Positions 38,459 through 47,774 of a stretch of 64,000 nt of DNA are shown piece after piece. The position numbers were made by a program, and so were the translations under genes. Position 1 is the stretch's first letter; each line of letters starts with the position of its first letter. Source of the DNA: Cylindrospermum sp. NIES-4074 (GTDB taxonomy: Bacteria > Cyanobacteriota > Cyanobacteriia > Cyanobacteriales > Nostocaceae); the NCBI GenBank assembly GCA_003994795.1, contig AP018269.1, forward strand, positions 620,001 to 684,000, given 5' to 3'. The notes under the pieces are model-generated. The model saw only the letters and a program-made list of their open reading frames with translations. It was not told the origin of the DNA and made no database searches.

Positions 38459-38691
38459 ATTTTTATTGTTTACAAGCTCATATAGCAATCCTATTTGATT
38501 TGTGAACAGTATTTTTTTAACGTTCGCGCCGGTGCGGTCGGCATACCGCCTTCGCGCAGCGTCTCGCAGAGAAGACGCCAAGAACGCCAAGGGAAAGAGA
38601 ATAATGAGAGAGGTTGCAAGTTTCACAAATGATTTAGGATGGCTATAGATTTAAGATTAACTGAGAAAATGAAGAGTAATAGTCTAGTTTT

Positions 38692-39846
38692 TTGAGATGT
38701 AATGTGACGAAAATTGCTGTTGAAACAATCCTTGACCGCACACTAATGGGGTACGATTTATCTCCCTCTGAAGGGGTGGTTTTGTTAAAACAAACCGATC
38801 CAGAGGCTCTTGCAGCTATTCGCGCTACAGCTGACAAACTCCGCCATGCTCAAGCAGGTGATACTGTCACCTACGTCGTTAACCGCAATATTAACTTTAC
38901 TAATATTTGTGAGCAGCACTGTAGTTTTTGTGCATTCCGTCGAGATGATGGTGATGCAGGTGCATACTGGTTAGATTGGGCGCAAATTCTGGAAAAGGCT
39001 AGTGATGGAGTGCAGCGAGGGGCAACGGAAATCTGTATGCAGGGGGGATTAAACCCACAAGCCCAAATCAACGGCAAATCTTTGCCTTATTACCTCAAGC
39101 TAGTGGAAGTTATCAAGCAGGAATTTCCCCAGCTACATCTACACGCTTTTTCTCCCCAGGAAGTGCAATTTATCGCCAGAATTGACGGACTTGCTTATGC
39201 TGAGGTGATTGCTGCTTTGCGGGATGCTGGTGTGGGTTCAATGCCAGGAACAGCAGCGGAAGTGTTAGATGATGAAGTGAGGCGGGTACTTTGCCCGGAG
39301 AAAATTGACACTGCTACTTGGCTAGAAATTGTGAGTACGGCTCACAAATTAGGTTTACACACGACTAGCACCATGTTGTCGGGGCATATTGAAACCCCAG
39401 AACAACAAATTGGGCATTTAGAAAAATTGCGATCGCTCCAACAGACTGCCATCAATCAGGGTTATCCTGCCAAGATTACGGAGTTTATAGTCTTACCGTT
39501 CGTGGGACAAGAAGCTCCCAAATCCTTACGTCGTCGTGTGGGCCGTGACCAACCAATTTTAGCTGATGCGCTGCTACTGGGGGCTGTGGCGCGAATTTTC
39601 TTAGGAAATTGGATATCCAACCATCAACCGAGTTGGGTAAAACTGGGGTTAGCTGGTGCTAAAGAAGCCTTAGTTTGGGGTTGTAACGATATCGGTGGCA
39701 CCTTGATGGAGGAACACATTACCACAATGGCAGGTGCTGTGGGCGGGACTTGTATGGAAGTAGGAACCTTGCAAAATGCGATCGCATCTTTAGGAAGACC
39801 TTCCCAACAACGGGATACTCTTTATCAGCCAGTGGAAAAAACGTAA
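38692..39846 (+). CDS. cofH: 7,8-didemethyl-8-hydroxy-5-deazariboflavin synthase subunit CofH
   Basis: A radical SAM enzyme with the Fe-S motif CEQHCSFC (residues about 75-82) after the NRNINFTNI strand. CofH joins a tyrosine-derived group to the ribitylaminouracil, and with CofG forms the F0 chromophore used by photolyases in cyanobacteria. Other fits are [24 protein letters not shown] and [17 protein letters not shown]. The start is TTG at 38692 or, more probably, GTG at 38704 (first residues [11 protein letters not shown]). CofG is not in the window. Confidence 0.93.
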   Translation: MRCNVTKIAVETILDRTLMGYDLSPSEGVVLLKQTDPEALAAIRATADKLRHAQAGDTVTYVVNRNINFTNICEQHCSFCAFRRDDGDAGAYWLDWAQILEKASDGVQRGATEICMQGGLNPQAQINGKSLPYYLKLVEVIKQEFPQLHLHAFSPQEVQFIARIDGLAYAEVIAALRDAGVGSMPGTAAEVLDDEVRRVLCPEKIDTATWLEIVSTAHKLGLHTTSTMLSGHIETPEQQIGHLEKLRSLQQTAINQGYPAKITEFIVLPFVGQEAPKSLRRRVGRDQPILADALLLGAVARIFLGNWISNHQPSWVKLGLAGAKEALVWGCNDIGGTLMEEHITTMAGAVGGTCMEVGTLQNAIASLGRPSQQRDTLYQPVEKT

Positions 39847-39941
39847 CTCTTGACTTCTTTCACTCACCACTTAACTGATCCCCAATATACCAATCCAAGA
39901 TAGGATGGACGTTGACTTACGTATTGTTTTACTTAATGCAT

Positions 39942-40340
39942 ATGAAGCGTTATTGGTCGCGTCTGCTTGCCCTAGTTTTAGTTGTGACTATCGGCTTAAT
40001 GGGTTGTTCTGGTAGTCCAGATAGTTTAACTGGGGACTATCGCCAAGATACCTTAGCTGTAGTCAATACCATGAGACAAGCTCTAGAGTTAACAAAAGAT
40101 TCACCCAATAAAGCAGAAGTTCAAGCAGAAGTGCGTCAAAAAATTAATGACTTTTCAGCTCGTTATCAACGCGCTAGCTCTGTTTCTACTCTTAGCTCCT
40201 TTACAACCATGCGAACAGCCCTCAACTCTCTAGCGGGACATTACAGTTCTTATCCCAATCGTCCTGTTCCCGAAAAGCTCAAAACTCGTCTAGAGCAGGA
40301 GTTAAAGCAGGTAGAAGCAGCGCTCAAGCGTGGTGGTTAA
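39942..40340 (+). CDS. psb27: Photosystem II assembly lipoprotein Psb27
   Basis: 132 residues from the ATG at 39942 (MKRYWSRLLALVLVVTIG). Lipobox LMGC places the lipidated Cys at residue 22, so it is anchored on the lumenal face of the thylakoid. The four-helix Psb27 body follows: TGDYRQDTLAVVNTMRQAL, AEVRQKINDFSARYQR and PVPEKLKTRLEQELKQVEAAL. It binds CP43 and protects PSII during manganese-cluster assembly and repair. Upstream Met codons at 39912 and 39936 are possible, but the lipoprotein signal fits best from 39942. Confidence 0.93.
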   Translation: MKRYWSRLLALVLVVTIGLMGCSGSPDSLTGDYRQDTLAVVNTMRQALELTKDSPNKAEVQAEVRQKINDFSARYQRASSVSTLSSFTTMRTALNSLAGHYSSYPNRPVPEKLKTRLEQELKQVEAALKRGG

Positions 40341-40370
40341 CTCTCAGCTACTCCGTTGTCGAGAGTCATT

Positions 40371-40445
40371 AACAATTCAAAATTCAAAATTCAAAATTCA
40401 AAATTAAAGACATTTTGAGTCGGAGATTTAAACCCCGACTCAAAA
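40371..40445 (+). terminator. AAAATTCA tandem repeat and hairpin after psb27
   Basis: Four copies of TTCAAAAT (about 40375-40407) precede a perfect stem: TTTTGAGTCGG (40413-40423) and CCGACTCAAAA (40435-40445). The hairpin may stop psb27 transcripts, but no T tract follows. Confidence 0.5.
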
Positions 40446-40490
40446 CATACTACGTGTAAACGTAGAAGTCTTAAACCCTTGAATGTACGA

Positions 40491-40685
40491 TATAGCAACC
40501 TTCTCGGTGGTTAGGACGGTGTTGATTCCTCAAAGCCTTGAAGCAACTAGGTTTATACTCAGCAACGCCAGTCCGACGCCACTTGCTTCAACGGGGGGAA
40601 CCCCCGCAACGCAGTGGCTCCTCAAGTCGGGAAACCCGCCCACGCGGCTGGCTCCTCAGCACTCAGCACTCAGCACTTTGCTATA
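40491..40685. mobile_element. MITE-like element with TATAGCAA terminal inverted repeats, long form
   Basis: The element begins TATAGCAA (40491-40498) and ends TTGCTATA (40678-40685), an 8-bp terminal inverted repeat. The left part (40499-40560) is nearly identical to 42849-42912. Its middle (40556-40678) is the 115-bp block also present at 6737-6852. No transposase is inside. The short copy at 42841-42948 lacks that middle block, so this copy looks like a nested insertion or the other a deletion. Confidence 0.75.
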
Positions 40686-41017
40686 ATTTTGGATTTTTCC
40701 ATATTTGGAACTGCGAGGACTGCTGTACCATTTTTAGATTTTAAATTTTGTCTGATTAATCTAACATCTAAATTTGGTCAAAAGTCCAGAGTTCAAAGTT
40801 TTGACTCTTGATTATTTTGTCAGAACTTTAGCTACATCTGGGTTTAAAATTTGGAATTTTGCATGAGTATGATTAGTGGCAAAACCAGCAACCAGTAGAT
40901 GGGCAAGTTTTGTCAGTATCTCCCATAACTTCACTGATGTACATTCCCCTAACTTCTTCCCAGGAAATTCATAGTTAGGCAATGCTTCAGTAATCAAATT
41001 AGAGGGATAATCTTCCC
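40686..41017. other. Intergenic region before the terminator at 41018
   Basis: Short frames exist on the minus strand (40812-41090, 92 codons), but that frame crosses the terminator hairpin and has no recognisable family, so I do not call it. No other structure is seen. Confidence 0.4.
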
Positions 41018-41044
41018 AAAAGCAGGCTAAGTCTGCTTTTTTTT
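41018..41044 (+). terminator. Intrinsic terminator
   Basis: AAAAGCAG and CTGCTTTT form a stem around GCTAAGT, extended by four more T (to 41044) on the plus strand. Since psb27 ends 680 bases before, it may close an unannotated short transcript from the MITE region or read-through from psb27. Confidence 0.7.
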
Positions 41045-41218
41045 CAGGATTAAACAATTTATATGATATGTTTATCAAAAAATATGGCAACAGAAATAGG
41101 AATTTAGGAGTCTGAAAAAATTAGGCTGCAAAACCTGATTAGTAACCTAGAAAATTCGAGACATATCGTCCCAAATTAAGTTGGGGTTGATATCTGTTGT
41201 GTCAATTTGCTTGTATAT

Positions 41219-42718
41219 ATGTCTAACCCTCCCTTGAATGTTGCAAAACGAATATTATTTTGGCGACGCTTGTTTGCTGTGGTTTTTAGCGGTACTTTGT
41301 TGATTCCCAACGTGGGAAACCAACCAGCAGTGGCGCAATTAACACAGTATTGTCAGTTATCATCAACAGCTGTTCAAGAAAAAGAAAAGTTACGTTTGTC
41401 AGCACTCAGAGGCAATCAAGATGCCCAAAGACAGTACCAAAAACTAATACAAAAACACTCACGAGAATTACAGGCGTGTCGCAATCGGATTTGGCCCCAA
41501 AACCAAGCTCTTTGGTTACGCTTGTATCCTTGTGATGTTCAGCCAGGTGCGATCGCCCAAATTATGGATCGCATTGTTAACCGTGGCTATAACCAAGTTT
41601 ATTTGGAGGTGTTTTACGATGGGCAGGTACTATTACCAGCGTCAGCTAATTCCACGGCTTGGCCTTCTGTAATTCGCACCCCACAAGCAGAAAAGATTGA
41701 TTTGCTAGCCACAGCCATTAAACAAGGGCGAGAACGGGGTTTAAAGGTTTACGCTTGGATGTTTACCATGAATTTTGGCTATACCTATGCCCAGCGTTCA
41801 GATAGGGCAAGTGCGATCGCTCGCAATGGTAAAGGTCAAACGAGCTTATATGTTGTAGATAATAGCTCTCAAGTATTTATTGACCCTTATAACTCCCAAG
41901 CAAAAACCGACTACTACCGCATGGTGCAGGAGGTGGTGCGCCGCCGCCCAGATGGCTTGCTATTTGACTATGTGCGCTATCCCAGGCAAGCAGGACGTGA
42001 TTCCATTGCCACCAAAGTTACAGATTTATGGCTATTTAGTCCAGCAACCCAAGAAGCTTTATTTCGACGCGCCCAAAATAACAAAGGAGCTGATTTGATT
42101 CGGCGCTTTTTGAGTAAGGGATATATCACCGCAGCCGATATCAGTGAAGTTGATAAACTTTATCCTCAAGAAGGTGAACCCCAGTGGCAAGGACGCACTC
42201 CCCCACCAGCAACAAAGTCAATCTTAACTGCAACTAATAGACAACCACTTTTGCAGTTGGAGTTATGGCAATTGGCAGTTGCTCACGCGATGCAAGGTAT
42301 TGTGGATTTTGTAGCTTTAGCTAGTTCCCCAGCACAGCAGCAAGGTATCGCCAGCGGAGTGGTGTTTTTCCCTGAAGCTAACCAAAACTTAGGACAAGGT
42401 TATGATTCTCGCTTGCAACCTTGGGATCGGTTTCCAAGTAATTTGGAGTGGCATCCTATGGCTTATGCAACTTGCAATAACGCCAGTTGTATTGCGGCGC
42501 AAGTAAAGCGGGTTTTGAGCTTTGCCAAACCAGGCACTCAGGTGATTCCTGCTTTAGCTGGCAAGTGGGGCGCACCCATCAGCAATCGTCCATCCCTAGA
42601 AGTGCAAATGCAGGCGCTACGCCAATTTGCCCCCCAACTTAAGGGAGTGAGCCATTTTGCTTATTCTTGGCAATTTCCAGAGCATGATGGCGATCGCAAA
42701 TTCTGCCGCGCTCAGTAG
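41219..42718 (+). CDS. Exported family 10-like glycosidase (GHL10/DUF187 type)
   Basis: 499 residues from ATG 41219 (MSNPPLNVAKRILFWRRLFA). A signal-anchor or signal peptide ends near QPAVAQ. The (beta/alpha)8 barrel of glycosyl hydrolase-like 10 proteins is recognised by ALWLRLYPCD, MDRIVNRGYNQVYLEVFYDG, LKVYAWMFTMNFGY, FIDPYNSQAKTDYYRMV, and RPDGLLFDYVRYPRQ, where the Asp is a candidate catalytic residue. Late motifs are LEWHPMAYATCNNASC and GVSHFAYSWQFPE. It likely acts on a cell-wall or exopolysaccharide glycan. Cys residues in the C-terminal half suggest an extracytoplasmic location. Confidence 0.85.
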   Translation: MSNPPLNVAKRILFWRRLFAVVFSGTLLIPNVGNQPAVAQLTQYCQLSSTAVQEKEKLRLSALRGNQDAQRQYQKLIQKHSRELQACRNRIWPQNQALWLRLYPCDVQPGAIAQIMDRIVNRGYNQVYLEVFYDGQVLLPASANSTAWPSVIRTPQAEKIDLLATAIKQGRERGLKVYAWMFTMNFGYTYAQRSDRASAIARNGKGQTSLYVVDNSSQVFIDPYNSQAKTDYYRMVQEVVRRRPDGLLFDYVRYPRQAGRDSIATKVTDLWLFSPATQEALFRRAQNNKGADLIRRFLSKGYITAADISEVDKLYPQEGEPQWQGRTPPPATKSILTATNRQPLLQLELWQLAVAHAMQGIVDFVALASSPAQQQGIASGVVFFPEANQNLGQGYDSRLQPWDRFPSNLEWHPMAYATCNNASCIAAQVKRVLSFAKPGTQVIPALAGKWGAPISNRPSLEVQMQALRQFAPQLKGVSHFAYSWQFPEHDGDRKFCRAQ

Positions 42719-42840
42719 ACAAGAGTGCAAAAGCCAATTTTAGGAAAATTAAACCACAGATAAACACAGATAAACACGGATAATTTATGAGTGTTTTATA
42801 TGTGGTTTTAAGTTATTGACCAGGTTTTTTGCAAGAAGTA

Positions 42841-42948
42841 TAGTGTAGCAACCTTCTCGGTTGTTAGGACGGTGTTGATTCCTCAAAGCCTTGAAGCAAC
42901 TAGGTTTATACTCAGCACTCAGCACTCAGCACTCAGCACTTTGCTATA
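42841..42948. mobile_element. MITE-like element with TATAGCAA-type ends, short form
   Basis: Left end TAGTGTAGCAACCTTCTCGG (42841-42860, near match to the left end of the 40491 copy), right end TTGCTATA (42941-42948). It carries the same 70-bp left arm and the terminal CAGCACT tandem units, but lacks the 115-bp inner block. It ends seven bases after the stop codon of the convergent hydrolase gene. Confidence 0.7.
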
Positions 42949-42954
42949 AGTGGT

Positions 42955-43923
42955 TCAATTTCGCCAATCACCTAACTGAGTACCCAGAAAATAGCGCACA
43001 TGATCAACGAATGTCGGCCCCCAGTTTCTGTTTCCATGTCCCAAACCAGGAACTACATAACATTCACCATCTGGGAAGCGTTGAGCGCAAATCTGAGCAT
43101 CACGCACGCTAACAATAGGATCGTTAGCACCCACTAAGAAGCGAACCTGACGAGAAGGCTTGACGCTATCAATATAGGTCATGGGGTTACAAGCCAAAGC
43201 ATTCTCGTCAGGGTATTTCAGATTTTTGGCTAGTTGTAAAAGCTTAACTACAGGTTTTAGTTTTGGTTGCACTCGTCCCAGCACCACTTCCACTAGTCCT
43301 CCTAGAGGTGAAGCTGCTAAATCTGGTAAGAGCAAATACCCCCAGCTTTTAGCAAAAGATTGGATATCAGCATGACCAATCACTCCCAGCAACCGCGCCC
43401 CCAAACCATTAGCAGTAAAGGCGTAGGCAGCTTGCAAGACACCCATACTAACTCCAAACATCGCCAATTTATTACTCAGACCGTAGCGATCGCCACAAAA
43501 GTCTTGCACTCTAGAGATATCCCCCGCAGTCTGGCGGAAGATAGACAGAAGTAACTGGGTATCGAAAGCAATTCCCCTATCAACTAACGGCTTAATCTCA
43601 TTTTGCACCACAGCCGTAAAAGTACGTACCAAGCTCCGCTCACCAGCTAAAGGTGTCTCAAATAAAGCTACAGCTATACCCATTTGTGTCAGTGTTGGCA
43701 CAATGAACGCATTCCACCCATAGGGCGCACACATTCCTTGCAAACCAATTACCAGCGGCGTATCCCGTGCAGGTCGATGATGTGGTAGAAAGACAGAAAC
43801 GGGAAAGCCACTTAATCGTTCATCAATATCAGTTATACCAGTGTAAGAATAAGGATTGTGGAACCAATAGCGATCGCCATTTACACCCTCAAAATTAATC
43901 GCATCAGGGCCGTAGATATGCAT
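42955..43923 (-). CDS. Alpha/beta-hydrolase fold protein
   Basis: A 322-residue serine hydrolase-like protein without signal peptide. The nucleophile elbow is FGVSMGVLQAA (Ser in G-x-S-x-G), the acid is probably the Asp in LVGANDPIVSV, and the His is in VPGLGHGNRNWG. The segment RPARDTPLVIGLQGMCAPYG forms the oxyanion strand. The substrate is not evident. The N-terminal 45 residues (INFEGVNGDRYWFHNPYSYT) look family-specific. A MITE-like element lies just downstream. Confidence 0.82.
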   Translation of the reverse strand: MHIYGPDAINFEGVNGDRYWFHNPYSYTGITDIDERLSGFPVSVFLPHHRPARDTPLVIGLQGMCAPYGWNAFIVPTLTQMGIAVALFETPLAGERSLVRTFTAVVQNEIKPLVDRGIAFDTQLLLSIFRQTAGDISRVQDFCGDRYGLSNKLAMFGVSMGVLQAAYAFTANGLGARLLGVIGHADIQSFAKSWGYLLLPDLAASPLGGLVEVVLGRVQPKLKPVVKLLQLAKNLKYPDENALACNPMTYIDSVKPSRQVRFLVGANDPIVSVRDAQICAQRFPDGECYVVPGLGHGNRNWGPTFVDHVRYFLGTQLGDWRN

Positions 43924-44022
43924 AGGATTTTGGCTCGCAAGTCCTGAATAACTAGGATCTTTTATAACTCAGGGTTGCTATTTTTGGCAGTCTCTTGCAA
44001 AAGTCAATTTCATGAGAATCGA

Positions 44023-44160
44023 ACCACAGATAAACACAGATAAACACAGATATAGGACTCAGGCAAAAACTCTCCCTTTCCTCTTATTCCTCTGCGTCCT
44101 CTGTGCCTCTGCGGTTCGTTACTCCAAATCCTGGCTTTTACGCCATGTTTGCGTAAGTCC
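44023..44160. repeat. Dispersed-repeat spacer (CACAGATAAA tandem and GCG-rich fragment)
   Basis: ACCACAGATAAACACAGATAAACAC at 44023-44047 also occurs, slightly changed, at 42752-42780. It is followed by CCTCTGCGTCCTCTGTGCC and GGTTCGTTACTCC, common dispersed text whose reverse counterpart is seen near 2171-2218 (ACGCAAAGACGCAAAGGCGC). Confidence 0.65.
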
Positions 44161-44167
44161 TAACTCT

Positions 44168-46522
44168 CTAATCTAGGGGACTGCGGGCTGTTTGAGTGGC
44201 GATCGCTAAAATAGTATTTAAAGGAACTTCTGCAAAATACTTTTGTTGAAATTGTTCTTCTCTAACTGCGGCTATAAATTGGCTAACAGCAGCATCAGCT
44301 AGAGTTTCTGAAGCGTTATCAGAATTCCAGGTGATTTGCAAATCACGGTCTTGTCGTTGAATTGTAAAGCCTAAATATTTTAAAGCTTTAAACCCTAAAT
44401 GCAAGGTTTGGTCACCAATACCCAGTTTCTCTAAAAGTTGGACGCGGGTAACTTTTTCATTGGTGCGGTTGAGATATTTAGCTAGTCCTACCAAAGTGAG
44501 CCAAATTTGGCTAGGGGGAGGGGTTTGAGGTTTAGACCAGGCTAGTGCTAATTGTTGATGATTATAAAGCGACTTCCTAAACCATGCACGCAAATCATCC
44601 CAGTTTGTAGGACAATCTTCGATAATCAACGCTGTCTCCTGCTGACTATATTCCTGTTTGGGAATCTTCCGCCAATCTAGGATCAATGTTGATTGCTGAT
44701 TGTTAATTGCGGAGTTAACACTAGGACGCACAGCAATTAATCTGATTTCATAGCGTTTTTTAAAGCTGTTAAAGTCCAACTCTGCTATGCAATCACATTT
44801 ACCTATAGGTAATTCATCTTTATAATGTCCCCACCAAATACCGGGAAAAGGGGTTTTACTAACTTCATCCCGAATATCAAACTCGGTTTTAATATACTGT
44901 ACCTTTTTACCTTGCAAATCTTGCTGATTGCGATGCCAAGAATTTTCAAACCAGCAATTTTTAATCAGCAATTTGGGAATAGGATTTCCCATTCCACAAG
45001 GTTCTAGTAATTTGAGTTCTAAAAATAGCTCTTTCCCTAAATCTGCAACTGTTACTATTAAATCTGCTTGCACAGTTGGCGTAAGGTTGACACCACCTAA
45101 AGTTTGCCGCAATCGTTGATTAATTGCATCTGTAAATATAGGAATATTCTCCGCTAACAAACTCAAACCTGCTGCAAAGGGATGTCCCCCAAAACGATGT
45201 AATAAATGTGCTTGGTCTTTCACCAATTGATATAAATCAACCGCATTAATTGAACGGGCAGAACCACGGGCTAGAGTCAGTGTTGAGGGGGTTTCCGAGT
45301 CAGAAAGCGCGTTTTCTGTACTTAATAAAATTGTTGGGCGTCCTGTTTCTTGAGCTATTTGTCCAGCGACTAAACCCAAAACGCCCACAGGCCATTGGGT
45401 ATCTTCTAGGACAATAACGCTAGTAGTTGATAAGTCCAACTGGGTGAGTTTTTGCGCTACTTGGATTTGCACATCTTTTTGTAAAGACTTGCGGCGGCTG
45501 TTAGCTAATTCTGTAACTTCCGCCAATTGATTGCAACGTTTAGCATCTCTGCTAGTCAGCAATTCTACGCAAAAGCTAGCATCACCTTGGATGCGGCTAA
45601 CGGCATTGATACGCGGCCCTAAACCGAAAGAAATATCTGTGGGGCGATCGCCACTTTTCTGGCACAATTCCAATAATCGCCCTACACCTGGACGCCTTCT
45701 GGCTGCTGGTGGTTGTTTAAAATCAGCTTGCAGTTGTTGAATTCCCACTTGCGCTAAATAGCGACAATCTCCTTTTAGCTGCACCAAATCGGCAATTAAC
45801 CCCACCGCCACTAAATCTAATAAATCTGTTAAGGGATTTTGCGGCACTCTAGGCAAAGCTTGATACAAAGCTTCAACCAACTTATAAGCCACCGCCACCC
45901 CAGAAAGATGAAATAGCGGATGTTCGTTAGGTAAATAGCGCGGGTTGATAATTGCTGTAACTGCTGGGCGTTCTAGGGGTAAGGTGTGATGGTCTGTAAC
46001 GATGACATCTATCCCTAACTGTTGGGCATAGATAATTTCACTAATATTTGTGCTGCCCGTGTCGCAAGTAACAATTAATTTGCAACCTTGTTTTGCTAAA
46101 TTATCAATTCCTGGCTCATTCAGTCCGTGAGATTCTGTGAGGCGATTGGGAATGTAGTAAGTTAATTGGGTATTTTGTCGAAAAAACTGTCCTAAACCAT
46201 CCCACAGCACAGATGTAGCGGTGATCCCGTCGGCGTCAAAGTCTCCCCAAATAGCAACTTTCTCTCCAGTTTCCCTGGCTTGTTGCAACCGTGCGATCGC
46301 CAAATCCATTTCTTCCCCAAACTCAAAGGGACTCGCCGGTTGATAAGTTTTATAGTTGACAAAAGCTGCTAATTGTGTTTTGTCTTGAATGCCCCGTTGC
46401 CACAACAATTGCGCCGCATAAAGTCCACCTGCTGGGGGTGCGAACTCTTGCACCGCTTCGATAAACCAGTCTGGGGGTTGTGCAGTTGTTGCCAGAATCC
46501 ATTGCTGTTGTTGTTCAGCCAT
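44168..46522 (-). CDS. recJ: Single-stranded-DNA-specific exonuclease RecJ
   Basis: 784 residues. DHH-family motif I is WGDFDADGITA (D94, D96, D98), motif II DTGSTN, motif III VTDHHTLP (D177, H178, H179), and DHHA1-region GGHPFAAGLSL binds the substrate. An OB-fold follows (about 470-580). The last 200 residues (NWDDLRAWFRKSLYNHQQLA, then a helical end with SQIWLTLVGLAKYLNRTNE) are a cyanobacteria-type extension. RecJ degrades 5 prime ends of single strands in recombination and mismatch repair. Gene is solitary. Confidence 0.94.
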   Translation of the reverse strand: MAEQQQQWILATTAQPPDWFIEAVQEFAPPAGGLYAAQLLWQRGIQDKTQLAAFVNYKTYQPASPFEFGEEMDLAIARLQQARETGEKVAIWGDFDADGITATSVLWDGLGQFFRQNTQLTYYIPNRLTESHGLNEPGIDNLAKQGCKLIVTCDTGSTNISEIIYAQQLGIDVIVTDHHTLPLERPAVTAIINPRYLPNEHPLFHLSGVAVAYKLVEALYQALPRVPQNPLTDLLDLVAVGLIADLVQLKGDCRYLAQVGIQQLQADFKQPPAARRRPGVGRLLELCQKSGDRPTDISFGLGPRINAVSRIQGDASFCVELLTSRDAKRCNQLAEVTELANSRRKSLQKDVQIQVAQKLTQLDLSTTSVIVLEDTQWPVGVLGLVAGQIAQETGRPTILLSTENALSDSETPSTLTLARGSARSINAVDLYQLVKDQAHLLHRFGGHPFAAGLSLLAENIPIFTDAINQRLRQTLGGVNLTPTVQADLIVTVADLGKELFLELKLLEPCGMGNPIPKLLIKNCWFENSWHRNQQDLQGKKVQYIKTEFDIRDEVSKTPFPGIWWGHYKDELPIGKCDCIAELDFNSFKKRYEIRLIAVRPSVNSAINNQQSTLILDWRKIPKQEYSQQETALIIEDCPTNWDDLRAWFRKSLYNHQQLALAWSKPQTPPPSQIWLTLVGLAKYLNRTNEKVTRVQLLEKLGIGDQTLHLGFKALKYLGFTIQRQDRDLQITWNSDNASETLADAAVSQFIAAVREEQFQQKYFAEVPLNTILAIATQTARSPLD

Positions 46523-46643
46523 ATAAGGAATAATAGCTCAGTCTCGCGCCACGGACAGAGTTAGGGGTTGGGGGTTAAGAGTTGGGGGTTAGGCGATCGT
46601 ACTCCCTACACCTTTTTTAACAAAAATTGCATCAGTTATCTAA

Positions 46644-46904
46644 AAGTTCCAAGTTCTGATCTCAGAGTTCCGAGTTCTGATCTCAGAGTTCCGAGTTTTG
46701 ATCTCGAAGTTCCGAGTTCTGATCTCGAAGTTCCGAGTTCTGATCTCGGAGTTCCGAGTTCTGATCTCGGAGTTCCGAGTTCTGATCTCGGAGTTCCGAG
46801 TTTTGATCTCGAAGTGTCGAGTTCTGATCTCGGAGTGTCGAGTTTTGATCTCGAAGTGTTGAGTTCTGATCTCGGAGTGTCGAGTTCTGATCTCGAAGTT
46901 TCTA
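46644..46904. repeat. 21-bp tandem repeat, about 12 copies, each a potential hairpin
   Basis: A minisatellite of unit GTTCCGAGTTCTGATCTCGG (plus one base). Each unit contains CCGAG...CTCGG, which pairs as a 5-bp stem with a TTCTGAT loop. Twelve units are near perfect, with variants TTTTGATCTC and GTGTCGAG in the second half. In one frame it would encode VPSSDLG-type heptads starting from a TTG at 46568, but no SD or other feature supports translation. It precedes the DUF4157-like gene. Confidence 0.9.
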
Positions 46905-47158
46905 GCTCTAGGGTGGAACTGTCAAGCTTTAGGGTCGAAGTGCTGAAACCATTTCTTCTGCCGTCATACCTCCTACCCCCTTCAATTAGCGTGATTATAC
47001 GGAATTTTTGTCAAGGGATTGTTTATAAAACAATAAACTCTGACGGTAGAAAATTTAGCATTAACTTTTAATGCCCTCATTGGTTTTGACTAAAAAATGA
47101 GAGTTGCAGCTAATGTCAAATTCTGTCACTGCCTAAATTTTCCTAAACACAACGTACC

Positions 47159-47695
47159 ATGACATACGAAAGAATCAAGAGACCATCCTCTTGGAGACCT
47201 GAATCTCAGGCAGATACAGAACCTTCTCGGTTTGCTCCTCGACCCTTCCATATCCAAGCTAAACAAGAGTCTGATAATCCTCCTTGGAAACAGAACATTC
47301 AGGACACCAAAGACGCAGCCGAATTAGAAATAAAAGAGCAATCAGGCAACATCACACCGGAGGAAAAAGAAAATCTAGGTATATTGCGGGCGAAGCTAGA
47401 TAACTACAGCGCCCAGCAGAAGCAACAAGATGGAATGATCCGCTGCACATCTTTCTTGATCCCTACACGTCATACTCCCAGAGTGCAGATGAAGCTCAAT
47501 CTTGGCAAGCAGAGAGATAAGGATGAACAGGAAGCCGATAAAGCAGCAGCCGATGTAGTGCAGCAGTCAACTCAGGGTGAGGCTATCCAGCAACGGGAGA
47601 TGCAGGAAAATGAAAAGGAACTGAAGACAACACCCAAGCGGAAGCCAGAAATAGAAGCCACTGACGAGGCAATGAGGGAACGTGTTGTAAGGTGA
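47159..47695 (+). CDS. DUF4157/eCIS-type leader protein, C-terminus apparently frameshifted
   Basis: 178 residues. The start MTYERIKRPSSW and the RPFHIQAKQES segment are the usual leader of cyanobacterial DUF4157 (eCIS core) proteins, as is MKLNLGKQRDKDEQEADKAA, a variant of the conserved KLTIG-x-x-GDKYEQEAD block. The metallopeptidase HExxH part is absent. The frame stops at 47693-47695; the +1 frame continues at once as ENAICIDDTPGKQLWTGFG into the next entry, so one extra base (about 47690-47693) probably broke a single gene of about 320 residues. A separate tail is also possible. Confidence 0.7.
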   Translation: MTYERIKRPSSWRPESQADTEPSRFAPRPFHIQAKQESDNPPWKQNIQDTKDAAELEIKEQSGNITPEEKENLGILRAKLDNYSAQQKQQDGMIRCTSFLIPTRHTPRVQMKLNLGKQRDKDEQEADKAAADVVQQSTQGEAIQQREMQENEKELKTTPKRKPEIEATDEAMRERVVR

Positions 47696-47774
47696 GAACG
47701 CCATTTGCATTGACGATACACCAGGAAAACAACTCTGGACTGGCTTTGGAGTATCTTCTGTAGACGAAAAAACA

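Noticed and set aside
40812-41090. 92-codon minus-strand frame
   Set aside because: It runs through the terminator hairpin at 41018-41044 and has no recognisable family; low confidence.
46568-47071. 167-codon frame through the 21-bp repeat
   Set aside because: Start is TTG without SD and nearly all of the frame is the repeat, so I list only the repeat.
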